DNA of 64,000 bases from Rhodothermia bacterium (GCA_017303715.1 JAFLBZ010000025.1:1-64000), one strand, 5' to 3'; shown: positions 54,486-63,651, numbered from the stretch's first letter. The notes: generated by a model not told the origin, from the letters alone. A program made the numbers and translations.

Positions 54486-55316
54486 TTAGGCATACAGCCA
54501 CATATCAAACGAACGCCGGAATTGCTTGGCCACGGGGTGTGTAAAACCGAGGTACGAGAAAAAGGCAACCCCCAATGACTTCCCTGCCTCATTGTGATAA
54601 GAGCGGTCTTTTTGTAGCAAAGCTATCAGGCCTTCGGCAACAGTGGCAAAGTCCTGCTGGCGCATCGCGACCAAAACAGCTTCGAGGATTGACTTGCCCG
54701 TGCCTTCCGGTAGCGCATCTGGTGGAGTAACAAGCCAAGTTAGCAAATTCGTGAGGCCGGAAATCCGAGGCCATTCCGAAGATAGCTTCGCATTTTGGTG
54801 CGGCGCCAAAAGTTCGGAAGCGCGTGCGGGATCGCTGAACAGCAAGACCTCCGCCAGTGCCAACGCAAATTCCAATTGACTGGGTTTTGCGGCATACAGT
54901 TCCTCTAATAGGGCTACACCAGCACCTATTTCGCCCTCGGCCACAAGCCTTTTGGCCTCCTCAAAGAGTTTCGTTTCTGGAGAAGGGATGTTTTCTGTAA
55001 GCCATTTTCGGAGGGCATGTTCTGGAAGTGCACCAGTAAACTCTGCGGCAACTTTTCCGGCAGAAAACAGCTTGACGGCAGGAATGCCCCGAATTTGATA
55101 CCGTGCAGATATGTCTGGATTTTCATCGGTATTCAGTTTGACCAATGTCCAAACCTCCGATTGTTCTGCGGCCAATTTTTCCAAGATCGGGCCAATCATG
55201 CGGCAAGGCCCACACCAAGGTGCCCAAAAATCTACCAAAACAGGTTTATCGAAACTGGCCTGTATCACCGCCGCTTCAAACTGCGAGGCAGTGATGTCTC
55301 TTGTCGTGATTGTCAT
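54486..55316 (-). CDS. Thioredoxin with TPR-like C-terminal extension (YbbN/CnoX-like)
   Basis: 276 residues. The thioredoxin domain (1-110) holds the intact active site WAPWCGPCRMIGPIL, then KLNTDENPDISARYQIRGIP with the cis-Pro loop. The C-terminal 160 residues are helical TPR-like repeats (GVALLEELYAAKPSQLEFAL and a later VLVAMRQQDFATVAEGLIAL). This is the CnoX/YbbN layout, a redox-active holdase cooperating with chaperones; many YbbN proteins lack one or both active Cys, but both are present here. It acts in the cytosol. Confidence 0.87.
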   Translation of the reverse strand: MTITTRDITASQFEAAVIQASFDKPVLVDFWAPWCGPCRMIGPILEKLAAEQSEVWTLVKLNTDENPDISARYQIRGIPAVKLFSAGKVAAEFTGALPEHALRKWLTENIPSPETKLFEEAKRLVAEGEIGAGVALLEELYAAKPSQLEFALALAEVLLFSDPARASELLAPHQNAKLSSEWPRISGLTNLLTWLVTPPDALPEGTGKSILEAVLVAMRQQDFATVAEGLIALLQKDRSYHNEAGKSLGVAFFSYLGFTHPVAKQFRRSFDMWLYA

Positions 55317-55515
55317 GATGTTTAAATTTTATATTTATTAGATTTATCTATATACACAGGAACCCACCATCATCATACAATCTGTTTTGTCAAATATGTT
55401 TTCGTATATCTTAAAACAGATTTAGATAGATAAAAATTATTGTGCCATTCATCATTCTGTTTCACTGAACTTCTTATCGTTAAGTTTTCTATTAACCTAT
55501 AGCTTAAAATCAACC
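55317..55515. other. AT-rich divergent promoter region
   Basis: About 200 bp between the divergent thioredoxin and WD40-like lipoprotein genes, so it should contain both promoters. AT-rich with no operator I can name. Confidence 0.35.
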
Positions 55516-56685
55516 ATGCGATTGTACGTTTTGTTTTTGATTTTTCTAAGTATTGCGGCTTGTTCGGCTCCCAAAGAGCAACAAAGCAGGATAGCTTCCA
55601 GCCATTATAACCCCTCTACGGACTCTCTGCGCTTTACGGGCGAGGTTCATTTGCGGAACATCAAGCAGCTTACTTTTGGTGGAAACAATGCTGAAGCCTA
55701 CTGGAGCTTCGACGACAAACAACTAATTTTCCAGAGCGATTGGGGCCTAATCAATGGGCAAGGCTGTGACCAAATCTACCGGATGAATGCAGATGGTACC
55801 AAATTACCCAACGGAAAAGCGTATGAAGAAATTTCTACGGGCAAAGGTCGGACGACTTGCGCCTACTACTTGGAGGATGGGCGGATGGTGTTCGGCTCTA
55901 CTCATGGCGCTGCCAAAGAATGTCCGCCTCCGGCCATGTTTGCACAAGGGCGCTATGTCTGGAGCATCTACGACTCCTACGATATTTATGTAACCGATAA
56001 GGATGGGAAAAACCCGAAAGTACTGATTGGAGGGCCAGGATATGATGCGGAGGCAACGACCTCGCCGGATGGCCGCTGGATTGTATTTACGTCCACACGT
56101 AGTGGCGATTTAGAATTGTGGCGCTATGACCTCAAAACGGGCGAAACCAAACAACTAACAAGTGATTTGGGTTATGACGGAGGCGCTTTTTTCTCACGAG
56201 ACTCTAAGTACATTGTCTGGCGGGCCAGTCGCCCACAGGCCGGAGAAGAAGCCGAAACCTATAAATCGCTCTTGAAACAAAACCAAGTAGAGCCTAAGGC
56301 ATTAGACCTCTATGTTTCGGATATTGAAGGCAAAAATGTGCGCCGTGTCACCCGTTTGGCAGGTGCGAATTGGGCGCCATTCTTTACGCCCGATGGAAAA
56401 CGCATTGTTTTTGCGTCTAATCATCATAGCATGAACCGCGCCGGACGGGAAGCGGGCCGAGAATTTGCCGTTTTTATGGTGAATGTGGATGGAACCGGAT
56501 TGCAACAAATCACGAAGTCGGGCACCTTCGAGGCGTTCCCTATGTTTTCGTTTAGTGGGAAAAAGATTGTTTTTGCCTCAAACCGTAATGTGAGCAGAAC
56601 GCCCACACGCGACACCAATATCTTTGTAGCGGATTGGGTGGAAAATCCCGAACCGGTGGATATGAACTTTAAAGGCTGGAAATAA
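55516..56685 (+). CDS. PD40/TolB-like beta-propeller lipoprotein
   Basis: 389 residues with a lipoprotein signal (FLIFLSIAAC). The body has repeated PD40-type blades: NNAEAYWSFDDKQLIFQSDW, TTSPDGRWIVFTSTRSGDLE, GAFFSRDSKYIVWRAS, PFFTPDGKRIVFASNHHSMN and FPMFSFSGKKIVFASNRNVS, fitting a six-blade propeller. TolB-type blades bind proteins or ligands. No amidase or peptidase domain follows, so this is a stand-alone propeller anchored to a membrane. It is followed by a strong terminator. Confidence 0.88.
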   Translation: MRLYVLFLIFLSIAACSAPKEQQSRIASSHYNPSTDSLRFTGEVHLRNIKQLTFGGNNAEAYWSFDDKQLIFQSDWGLINGQGCDQIYRMNADGTKLPNGKAYEEISTGKGRTTCAYYLEDGRMVFGSTHGAAKECPPPAMFAQGRYVWSIYDSYDIYVTDKDGKNPKVLIGGPGYDAEATTSPDGRWIVFTSTRSGDLELWRYDLKTGETKQLTSDLGYDGGAFFSRDSKYIVWRASRPQAGEEAETYKSLLKQNQVEPKALDLYVSDIEGKNVRRVTRLAGANWAPFFTPDGKRIVFASNHHSMNRAGREAGREFAVFMVNVDGTGLQQITKSGTFEAFPMFSFSGKKIVFASNRNVSRTPTRDTNIFVADWVENPEPVDMNFKGWK

Positions 56686-56707
56686 TAAAGCCTCCTACAC
56701 ATGTCAA

Positions 56708-56743
56708 ACGGCCTCCGATCATTTAACGGAGGTCGTTTTTTTT
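56708..56743 (+). terminator. Rho-independent terminator of the PD40 lipoprotein gene
   Basis: CGGCCTCCG pairs imperfectly with CGGAGGTCG over an eight-base loop and is followed by a run of eight T. It lies about 20 bp past the stop codon. Confidence 0.85.
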
Positions 56744-56763
56744 ATATAGCGCACTTATACTAA

Positions 56764-56865
56764 AAAACGACTTTACCCCCTTTTGACGGAGAAACCATTC
56801 CGCATATCGTAGAACACAACACCTTAGCCGTTTATGGCTGGCAGGAAACGGACTTGCTGAGGTAG
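56764..56865 (+). pseudogene. Possible 33-codon coding remnant
   Basis: Between two stops a frame reads like the end of a real protein (PPFDGETIPHIVEHNTLAVY, then GWQETDLLR and a stop) with no start codon. It lies just after a strong terminator and about 50 bp before the fasciclin gene. It may be a gene tail left by deletion. The family is unknown and chance is not excluded. Confidence 0.25.
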
Positions 56866-56913
56866 TTTGACCCATACATCCACCTAATTTCTACAACCTA
56901 ACCCCATACGCAC

Positions 56914-57735
56914 ATGAAAAACCGTTTGGTCGTTTTGACCCTTGTGGTCTTCTGTTTGCCCCTTTTTGCCACCGGACAGGTAAAAAACCTTTTGCAAACT
57001 GCCGAAAGTGCTAGAACCTTTAAAACCTTGCTTGCTGCTATACGTGCTGCTGGGCTGAGCAACACCTTACAAGGCGAAGCCCCCTTGACCGTTTTTGCAC
57101 CAACCGATGATGCTTTTGCCAAATTACCAGCAGGAACCATTCAAAACCTCTTAAAACCGGAAAATCGCGAACGTCTGAAAGCACTGCTGACCTACCATGT
57201 TGTTTCTGGGAAAATAAAATCCAATGCATTATTGACCACAAACAGTACGAAGACGGTCAATGGGGCACGTTTACCTATTGGTCTTACGGTTCAAAATGCC
57301 CGTGTGCTCCAAACCGACATTATCGCAAGCAATGGCATTATCCATGTGATTGATGCCGTTCTGATCCCACCAGACCCACTCTCCGAAACCCGTAACAATG
57401 ATCGGCAGCAAACACGTCATGAAGGCGAAACCTACAGCGAGGAGCAATTCAATACATCGCACGTCCAAGGAGCCAAAACGGATTTCAGCAGGGCCAAGAA
57501 CCAGATTGAACAAAGCATTGCCAGAGGATCGGAGGTATATAACAAGGGCGATGCATCGGCTTGCGCAGCCCTATACATACAAACGGCAAAAAACTTGATC
57601 GTAAATGAACCCCTGACCAATGCCATACAGACACGTTTAGAACAAGCCATACAGGCCGCGAACCATAACCAAAGACCTAATGAACGTGCTTGGTTGATGC
57701 GAAGAACCTTAGAAATGGTTTACGAGGCGTTATAA
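56914..57735 (+). CDS. Secreted fasciclin-domain protein
   Basis: 273 residues with a signal peptide (VVLTLVVFCLPLFATGQ). A FAS1 domain fills about 25-150: FKTLLAAIRAAGLSNTLQGE, PLTVFAPTDDAFAKLPAGTI, LLTYHVVSGKI and NGIIHVIDAVLIPP are the standard H1/H2 signatures. The C-terminal 120 residues are helical and Gln/Asn-rich with no recognised fold (EQSIARGSEVYNKGDASACA). FAS1 domains mediate adhesion or bind small ligands. An 11-bp perfect hairpin follows the stop codon. Confidence 0.88.
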   Translation: MKNRLVVLTLVVFCLPLFATGQVKNLLQTAESARTFKTLLAAIRAAGLSNTLQGEAPLTVFAPTDDAFAKLPAGTIQNLLKPENRERLKALLTYHVVSGKIKSNALLTTNSTKTVNGARLPIGLTVQNARVLQTDIIASNGIIHVIDAVLIPPDPLSETRNNDRQQTRHEGETYSEEQFNTSHVQGAKTDFSRAKNQIEQSIARGSEVYNKGDASACAALYIQTAKNLIVNEPLTNAIQTRLEQAIQAANHNQRPNERAWLMRRTLEMVYEAL

Positions 57736-57744
57736 AGCGCGAAC

Positions 57745-57782
57745 AAGATAGCCGATCTCCACCAAACGACATCGGCTATCTT
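57745..57782 (+). terminator. Hairpin after the fasciclin gene
   Basis: AAGATAGCCGA pairs perfectly with TCGGCTATCTT over a 16-base loop, about ten bases after the stop codon. It lacks a clear T run, so it may protect the 3' end or serve as a weak terminator. Confidence 0.6.
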
Positions 57783-58060
57783 AACCTTAAATCACGACCT
57801 GAAACACCTTAAACCACTCACCGCAAGAGGGCTTCCCCCTATCGAAATAGCATTGAATCGCGCCATCGGTATCCATTATGTTCTCGAATAAAAAGTAGGA
57901 TAGCTGATTGCTTTATTTTGCATTGTTTTTAATTTTGTCATGCAAAAAACGTAAAACACTCTTAAACATATAACTTTTTACAGGTGAAGCATGATTAAAT
58001 ACAATATTTTAAGTCCAAACCATTTGTCTTTATTGATCCTGTAATAAATCATAAATTGCC
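57783..58060. other. AT-rich upstream region of the two-component operon
   Basis: The second half of this stretch is distinctly AT-rich and presumably contains the promoter for the histidine kinase operon. No operator or small gene is identified. Confidence 0.4.
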
Positions 58061-59200
58061 GTGAATGCCCTTACCCTTGCTCCGATAGCCCCAATGCCGC
58101 CCCTCTTCAGATGGCGTGCGCCCAAGACATGGCTCATTTTGTTTTTTGGCTGGAATTTTCCGGCGTTTGTTGCCCTTAGCTACTATTATTTAAACGCTGT
58201 CTTGGCAGGTCAGGAATTTAGCCCCTTGTATGCCTTAACGACCACATTTTCCAACTGGTATTTGTGGATGATTATGACCCCAGGCGCATGGATGACGGCC
58301 CAGCGCCTTCCTTTAGACCCACCCCGTAACTGGCCAGTTTGGGTGGGCACGCATTTATTTGTGATGGCAATCCTTTTGGCCATTCAAGCAATGGGCAACT
58401 TGGCCATTTTCAGGATTTTGGGCTTACACGACGTCATGAACTTCGAACTCTGGAAGGTACACCTCACCTTACGGGCACAAATTAACGTCCTCACGTATGG
58501 TTTGGTTGTGGGCCTCTTTTATGCCTCGGACTATTACCGGCGCTACCACAACCGCGAACAGCAAGCCGCCATGCTACAAGTACAACTGGCGCAAGCGCAA
58601 CTCATGGCCTTAAAAATGCAGCTACAACCCCATTTTCTGTTCAATACCATGAATGCCATCGCAAGCCTTGTGCGGCAGAATGAATCCAAGCGAGCAATCA
58701 CCATGTTAGGCAAATTGGCTGATTTTCTGCGAGTGGTTTTAGAGTCTAAAGGCGAACAAGAAATACCACTAAGCCAAGAAATTTCATTCTTACAACGGTA
58801 TTTAGATATAGAATTGGTTCGCTTTAATGAGCGACTTAAGGTTGATCTACAAATAGATGCCGAGGCAATGCAAGCCTACGTACCCAATTTGCTCCTACAG
58901 CCCTTGGTCGAAAACACGATTAAGCACGGCATTGCTCCACATGCAGACGCCGGAAAAGTATCGGTACGTGCAAAGCGAAAGCAAGACCGTCTCATTTTGG
59001 AAGTGGCAGATGATGGGCCGGGACTTACGGAAGCCCCAAAAAAACAAGGAGTTGGCCTGCAAAATACCCAAAATCGCCTACGTGAACTCTATGGTCCAAG
59101 TGGGTATGTCACCTTTGGTCGGTCGGACTTGGGCGGGCTTTTGGTGACCATAGACATGCCTTATCTGCAAAATCCCTTGCTTCCTCAACATTTATCCTAA
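58061..59200 (+). CDS. LytS/YehU-type sensor histidine kinase
   Basis: 379 residues, GTG start. Four membrane segments occupy about 20-170 (LIFFGWNFPAFVALSYYYL and LFVMAILLAIQAMGNLAIF among them). The phospho-acceptor box QLQPHFLFNTMNAIASLVRQ has its His at 191, a short coiled segment follows, and the HATPase region has PLVENTIKHGIAPH and LEVADDGPGLTEAP. No periplasmic sensor domain is visible, so the membrane part probably senses directly. It is followed by its LytTR response regulator gene after 16 bp. Confidence 0.93.
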   Translation: MNALTLAPIAPMPPLFRWRAPKTWLILFFGWNFPAFVALSYYYLNAVLAGQEFSPLYALTTTFSNWYLWMIMTPGAWMTAQRLPLDPPRNWPVWVGTHLFVMAILLAIQAMGNLAIFRILGLHDVMNFELWKVHLTLRAQINVLTYGLVVGLFYASDYYRRYHNREQQAAMLQVQLAQAQLMALKMQLQPHFLFNTMNAIASLVRQNESKRAITMLGKLADFLRVVLESKGEQEIPLSQEISFLQRYLDIELVRFNERLKVDLQIDAEAMQAYVPNLLLQPLVENTIKHGIAPHADAGKVSVRAKRKQDRLILEVADDGPGLTEAPKKQGVGLQNTQNRLRELYGPSGYVTFGRSDLGGLLVTIDMPYLQNPLLPQHLS

Positions 59201-59216
59201 TCTTTTGGGCTGGCTT

Positions 59217-59987
59217 ATGACCCGTATTGTTATCGCAGATGACGAATCCTTGGCGCGTGACACCATCCGCCTCCTACTCAGCGAACGGCAAGACATGGAA
59301 GTGGTTGCCGAAACCGATAGCGGCGCCACCACAATTGCAGCCATTAAAGCACAAAAACCAGACATCGTGTTTCTGGATATCCAAATGCCAGACGGGGACG
59401 GCTTTTCTGTTTTGGAGGCATTGACGCCGGAAGAATTGCCCGTGGTGATCTTCGTAACGGCATACGACCAGTATGCGGTAAAGGCGTTTGACTTCCACGC
59501 CTTAGACTATTTGTTAAAGCCATACGATGATGATCGGTTCTTTAAAGCGTTGGATCGCGCTTGTCTCCACCTTAAATCCCGTGAAAACGAAAATCTTTCG
59601 GATAAGATAACGGCCTTGCTGACGGCGCGCCAAGAAGAACTCAAGCCTAAGTTCCCAGATCGGTTCTCGGTGCGCAACCGTAACATGATCGAGTTTATTC
59701 CAGTGAATGATATAGACTGGATTGAGGCCGCCGGAGACTATGTGGTTTTGCATGTTGGGAATAGAAGCCATTTGCTTCGGGAAACGATGGAGCGCATGAC
59801 GACACTCTTAGACCCCCTGAAGTTTATACGGGTACACCGCTCCAGTATTTTGGCCATCGAAAAAGTGAAAGCCATACAGCCACACTTTAACGGAGCCTAC
59901 ATTGCCGTTCTGGCAAACAATAAAAAAATTACCATCAGCCGCCGATATTGGGGGCACGTTGAACCCGTCTTAAACCGGAAATCTTAA
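59217..59987 (+). CDS. LytTR-family response regulator
   Basis: 256 residues from the ATG giving MTRIVIADDE. The receiver domain has IVIADDESLARDTIRLLL, the phospho-Asp in KPDIVFLDIQMPDGDGF, FVTAYDQYAVKAF and LLKPYDDDRFF. The C-terminal LytTR DNA-binding domain (about 150-250) shows RNMIEFIPVNDIDWIEAAGD and LDPLKFIRVHRSSILAIEKV. LytTR proteins bind paired direct repeats. The pair with the upstream kinase is a standard cognate system. The SDR gene starts on the next base. Confidence 0.95.
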   Translation: MTRIVIADDESLARDTIRLLLSERQDMEVVAETDSGATTIAAIKAQKPDIVFLDIQMPDGDGFSVLEALTPEELPVVIFVTAYDQYAVKAFDFHALDYLLKPYDDDRFFKALDRACLHLKSRENENLSDKITALLTARQEELKPKFPDRFSVRNRNMIEFIPVNDIDWIEAAGDYVVLHVGNRSHLLRETMERMTTLLDPLKFIRVHRSSILAIEKVKAIQPHFNGAYIAVLANNKKITISRRYWGHVEPVLNRKS

Positions 59988-60722
59988 ATGGCACGTTACC
60001 TTGTTTTTGGTGCAAGTGGAGGAATCGGCCAAGCTGTAGTCCAGCGATTAAACCAACCGCACAACCAACTTGCCCTCGTTGCAAGGAGTACAGCAAAGTT
60101 GAACGCACTCCACGTAGGAACCAATGCACATCTTTTCTCGGCTGATGCGACGCAACCAGAAGAGGTAAACAAGGTTGTGCAAGAAGCCATTACACAAATG
60201 GGAGGCTTAGATGGTGTGGTTAATTGTATTGGCTCGCTTCTCCTAAAGCCTGCACACCTCACCACACCAGAAGACTGGTACCTAACCTTGCGACAGAACT
60301 TAGACACCTCGTTTTTTATCCTCAAAACAGCCACAAGAATCATGCTCCGGCAAGGTGGATCGGTTGTATTGGTTTCTTCTGCGGTTTCGCAATACGGGCT
60401 ACAAAATCACGAAGCCATTGCGGCGGCAAAATCGGGGATTAATGGCTTGGTGCGTGCTGCGGCGGCCACATATGCCAAACGTGGGGTTCGGGTGAATGCG
60501 GTGGCGCCGGGCTTGGTGCGGACGCCCATGACACAACACCTTACGGCAACGGAAACCGCCGAGAAAAGCAGTGCAGTACTCCATGCCTTGGGGAGAATTG
60601 GTGAACCGGACGACGTGGCCAAGGCCATCGTTTTTTTATTAGACAACGACCAAAGTGGTTGGATTACGGGGCAAGTATTGGGGGTAGATGGTGGCCTGTC
60701 TGTTGTTCGATCTACTTTTTAA
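59988..60722 (+). CDS. SDR oxidoreductase with an atypical catalytic site
   Basis: 244 residues. Rossmann motif FGASGGIGQAVVQRL and an N-A-G-like GVVNCIGSLL are intact. The usual catalytic YxxxK is replaced: the motif reads NHEAIAAAKSGINGLVRAAA, with Ile where Tyr is expected, though the preceding SSAVSQYG keeps the Ser. The C-terminus has RVNAVAPGLVRTPM and DQSGWITGQVLGVDGGLSV. Some SDR branches carry this variant, so the protein may still be an enzyme using other residues, or may act by binding. It shares an operon with the two-component genes. Confidence 0.85.
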   Translation: MARYLVFGASGGIGQAVVQRLNQPHNQLALVARSTAKLNALHVGTNAHLFSADATQPEEVNKVVQEAITQMGGLDGVVNCIGSLLLKPAHLTTPEDWYLTLRQNLDTSFFILKTATRIMLRQGGSVVLVSSAVSQYGLQNHEAIAAAKSGINGLVRAAAATYAKRGVRVNAVAPGLVRTPMTQHLTATETAEKSSAVLHALGRIGEPDDVAKAIVFLLDNDQSGWITGQVLGVDGGLSVVRSTF

Positions 60723-60948
60723 GCGATGGGATGCAAAAGGGCTGGGCTTTATCGTTACAGAAGTATTGGTGAATGGAATATGTTGCGATGCTGTATTGGC
60801 GCAATTCAATTAATAGGCAAAGATTAACCCTTAATTTTAATTGAGGACGTATGCTGCTTAACACTGCTCATTAAGTCGGAGACCTCAAGCACGTAAAACA
60901 CTTCTTGACGCCATCCTTCAAGGCACCGTGTAAGCAGGCAAAAAACGG

Positions 60949-61030
60949 AGGGCTTTAGCCCTGAACGATCACACAACGTGTATGCCGTGCGTTGGAAAGG
61001 AATTTCTATAAAACTTTCACCCCTACTGGG
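60949..61030 (-). repeat. Decayed lone copy of the palindromic repeat leader
   Basis: Read on the minus strand this matches the leader of the blocks near 36 and 50 kb: CCCCT..., TTTCTATAAA-like, a CACGGCAT element, and GATCGTTCAGGGCTAAAGCCC. It is shorter and more diverged than the other copies and in the opposite orientation. Confidence 0.75.
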
Positions 61031-61073
61031 TTTTGTAGTGCGTTAATAAAGGGAGTAAACTTTTGAAAAAAAT

Positions 61074-61095
61074 AACTTACGTAATTTCGTAAGTT
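61074..61095. promoter_or_regulatory. Perfect inverted repeat in an intergenic region
   Basis: AACTTACG and CGTAAGTT flank a 6-bp AT core. The symmetry is compatible with a dimeric repressor operator or a cruciform. No gene starts within 200 bp, so a target is not apparent. Confidence 0.4.
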
Positions 61096-61256
61096 CCTCC
61101 ATCATCCTCGTTAGGTAGGACATCAGAAGTGTAGGCGACCGTTACAGGCAGTATAATACCGCAACACCCTTTCCAAATAGGTCTTACAAGAAACAACAAT
61201 ACCAACTAAAGTTAAAATACTCGACCGGAGCGAAATGGTTGCAGAAAAGACAAAAC

Positions 61257-61295
61257 CAAAAGGCCGGAAACTCTTTGGAAGTCCCGGCCTTTTGT
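61257..61295. terminator. Bidirectional terminator downstream of the YidE-like gene
   Basis: AAAAGGCCGG pairs with CCGGCCTTTT over a loop of about 17 bases. T-rich tracts follow on both strands. It lies about 80 bp after the transporter gene stop codon on the minus strand. Confidence 0.85.
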
Positions 61296-61374
61296 ATCTT
61301 GAGCCATGAAAAGTCGTTTTGTTATCGGTAATATACGAAGATAGGATATGGGATGCAAGCCCTTTTTTTAACGC

Positions 61375-63051
61375 CTACATAAAAAACAAGATTAGTAATT
61401 GCGCGGCCATGATCCGCAAAAAAGTAGTAAACGGATATACAGCGGCATAAGTCACCGCAGGCGCATCGGTTCCTGTGGTCTCATTTGCGAAAGAGAGCGC
61501 CGGCGGATCGGTAGAAGCACCCGCAAGCAAACCACACAACTCCATAAAATTTAGTCGGAACACAAACCGTGCAATTGGAGCTACCACCAAGAGCGGAACC
61601 AAAGTGATGAACGCACCCAATAACAACCAAAAAAGCCCATTCCCACTGATGAGCGTTTCGGCAAACCCCGGCCCCGCAGATAGTCCTACACTGGCCAAAA
61701 ACAATACAATGCCCAATTCCCGCAGCATAAGGTTTGCACTTGGTTTGACAAACGTATTCACCGCAAAAAGCCCCCCATAGCGGCTAATCAGAATAGCGAC
61801 CACCAAGGGACCGCCTGCCAGCCCCAATTTTACGGGAACAGGTACACCGGGGATGTTAAAGGGAAGACTTCCGAGCAAAACACCGGCTGCAATGCCCAAA
61901 AACAACGAAGCCACATTGGGGGTACGTAACCTTTTTGGCGAATTGCCAAACTCCTGTGCAAGTGCATCTATGTGTACCACATCTCCGATGACCGTAACGG
62001 TGTCCCCGAATTGTAGGTGCGTGCGACCGTCAGGGATAAACTCAATGCCCGAACGATAAACGCGGGTAATCGTGACATTAAACCGATGAACCACATCCAA
62101 CTCGGCCAAGGTCTTGGTATAGGCTTCTTTGCGGGTAATGTTGATTCTACGAGAAACCAAGTCTTGTTGTGGTGTTTGGGAAAGATCCATCTTACTGTCC
62201 TCCCCAACCACCATCCGGAGCCGGTCAAAGTCTGCACGTTGGGCAACAATCAAAACCACATCGTTTTCGTGGAGGAGGGTATCGGCCATTGCGGGTGAGA
62301 TTTTCCCGTCTTGGTAAATCCGAGAAACCACCAAATTGGTTTTGAGAATATCGTGGATGGCTTTCACGGGACGACCAAAAACCATCGGATTCTTTACGGT
62401 GAGTGTTATGGTACTGGGGGCTGGGTTGATCGCACCTTGTTTTTTATGGTGCAATCGCGCCTCGGCAGGGATGTTTACGTGCAAGACCCGCTTTAGAATG
62501 AGCATCGTAAGAACGATACCCAAGACGCCAAATGGATAGGCAAGGGCATATCCGGCAGCAATAGGCGCATTGGCAAGTTCGGGGTGTTGCATGGCCAAGT
62601 CTGCCAATGTTTGTTGTGCCGCACCAAGTCCGGGGGTGTTGGTAACAGCACCCGACATAATCCCCACCAATGTTGCCATTGGAAGTTGGGTTGTGTAGTG
62701 TAAGACAATAACGACCAGAACACCTACCACCACAATCAATGCGGCGAGGCCATTCAGTTTGAGTCCTTCGCGGCGGAGCGAGGCAAAGAAGCCCGGCCCA
62801 ACTTGCAAACCAATGGTATAAACAAAGAGAATCAGACCCAATTCTTTGGCAAAATGTAGGGCTTCATGGTTTACCTCAAATCCAACATAAGAAAAACCCA
62901 GACCTACAAACAAAACGCAGGCAATCCCAAAAGAAATACCCCAAAGCCTTATTTTTCCGAGACCTACACCAACCGCGATCACCAAACTATACACCAGAAG
63001 GGTATAGGCAACGGCGTTCTTATCCGATAATAAATCAAACAACCAACTCAT
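61375..63051 (-). CDS. YidE/AspT-type transporter with two TrkA-C domains
   Basis: 558 residues. An N-terminal membrane half (about 1-175: LLVYSLVIAVGVGLGKIRLW, LILFVYTIGLQVGPGFFASL), two cytosolic RCK_C/TrkA-C domains (about 195-370, with VVSRIYQDGKISPAMADTL and GDTVTVIGDVVHIDAL), and a second membrane half repeating the first (ELGIVLFLASVGLSAGPGFA). GAVTNTPGLGAAQ and AGASTDPPALSFA are the duplicated re-entrant motifs of the AAE family. E. coli YidE and YbjL and AspT belong here. It may exchange an amino or dicarboxylic acid; nothing near it defines the substrate. Confidence 0.93.
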   Translation of the reverse strand: MSWLFDLLSDKNAVAYTLLVYSLVIAVGVGLGKIRLWGISFGIACVLFVGLGFSYVGFEVNHEALHFAKELGLILFVYTIGLQVGPGFFASLRREGLKLNGLAALIVVVGVLVVIVLHYTTQLPMATLVGIMSGAVTNTPGLGAAQQTLADLAMQHPELANAPIAAGYALAYPFGVLGIVLTMLILKRVLHVNIPAEARLHHKKQGAINPAPSTITLTVKNPMVFGRPVKAIHDILKTNLVVSRIYQDGKISPAMADTLLHENDVVLIVAQRADFDRLRMVVGEDSKMDLSQTPQQDLVSRRINITRKEAYTKTLAELDVVHRFNVTITRVYRSGIEFIPDGRTHLQFGDTVTVIGDVVHIDALAQEFGNSPKRLRTPNVASLFLGIAAGVLLGSLPFNIPGVPVPVKLGLAGGPLVVAILISRYGGLFAVNTFVKPSANLMLRELGIVLFLASVGLSAGPGFAETLISGNGLFWLLLGAFITLVPLLVVAPIARFVFRLNFMELCGLLAGASTDPPALSFANETTGTDAPAVTYAAVYPFTTFLRIMAAQLLILFFM

Positions 63052-63222
63052 ACAAAAACAGGGGAATCAAGTTTTAGGGTAACTGAAGGGGCTGAATTTC
63101 TGGATTATCGCCCTTTAGAACAAGTGTTCTTGCATGAAGATGTTAAGACGGAAGGGCTTTTCAAAGGACCCGAAGGGAAAAATTCTTGTCTGCCTTACGT
63201 TTTCTATTCATTTTCTGCACAA

Positions 63223-63651
63223 TCACGGCTTGCTTTTTTGCCTAAACGAGATCGTGACCATGGGATTTATGCGTTGGATTTCGCGAATAAATCCCATTTT
63301 GTCTTTGGGAGAAACCAAGACCATCTTCCCAAGACCATATCGGATTTCTAAACGGTCTATCGAGGTAGCAGGCGAACTAAGCGGATTGTAGGTTTCTTTG
63401 ATGGCATGAATGGTGCGTATGTCAATCCGTAAGTTTATGAAAAAGCTACTCTTAACAATGAGTAACTCTTTGTCTATCTGGTAATATGTTGTGGTAAAAA
63501 GGTGGTATATGAAGCCGATTACGGGCAAGAGAACAAGTGGCCCTAACCAATGCGGCTCTTCTAATGCCGATAAAACGAGGACTCCTCCTAAGATCAACCC
63601 CATAGGTATGACCAATTCTAAACCGATTTTCGATTTGTAGGTATTTGCCAT
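63223..63651 (-). CDS. Small membrane PH-domain protein (YyaB-like)
   Basis: 142 residues from the ATG giving MANTYKSKIGLELVIP; 87 in-frame upstream residues look non-coding and are excluded. Two hydrophobic segments (LELVIPMGLILGGVLVLSAL and LGPLVLLPVIGFIYHLF) are followed by a PH-like beta domain, YYQIDKELLIVKSSFFINLR and SIDRLEIRYGLGKMVLVSPK. The layout matches membrane-bound bacterial PH (DUF1200/YyaB-like) proteins of unknown role. The same family pairs with other membrane genes in some genomes, but none is close here. Confidence 0.7.
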   Translation of the reverse strand: MANTYKSKIGLELVIPMGLILGGVLVLSALEEPHWLGPLVLLPVIGFIYHLFTTTYYQIDKELLIVKSSFFINLRIDIRTIHAIKETYNPLSSPATSIDRLEIRYGLGKMVLVSPKDKMGFIREIQRINPMVTISFRQKSKP

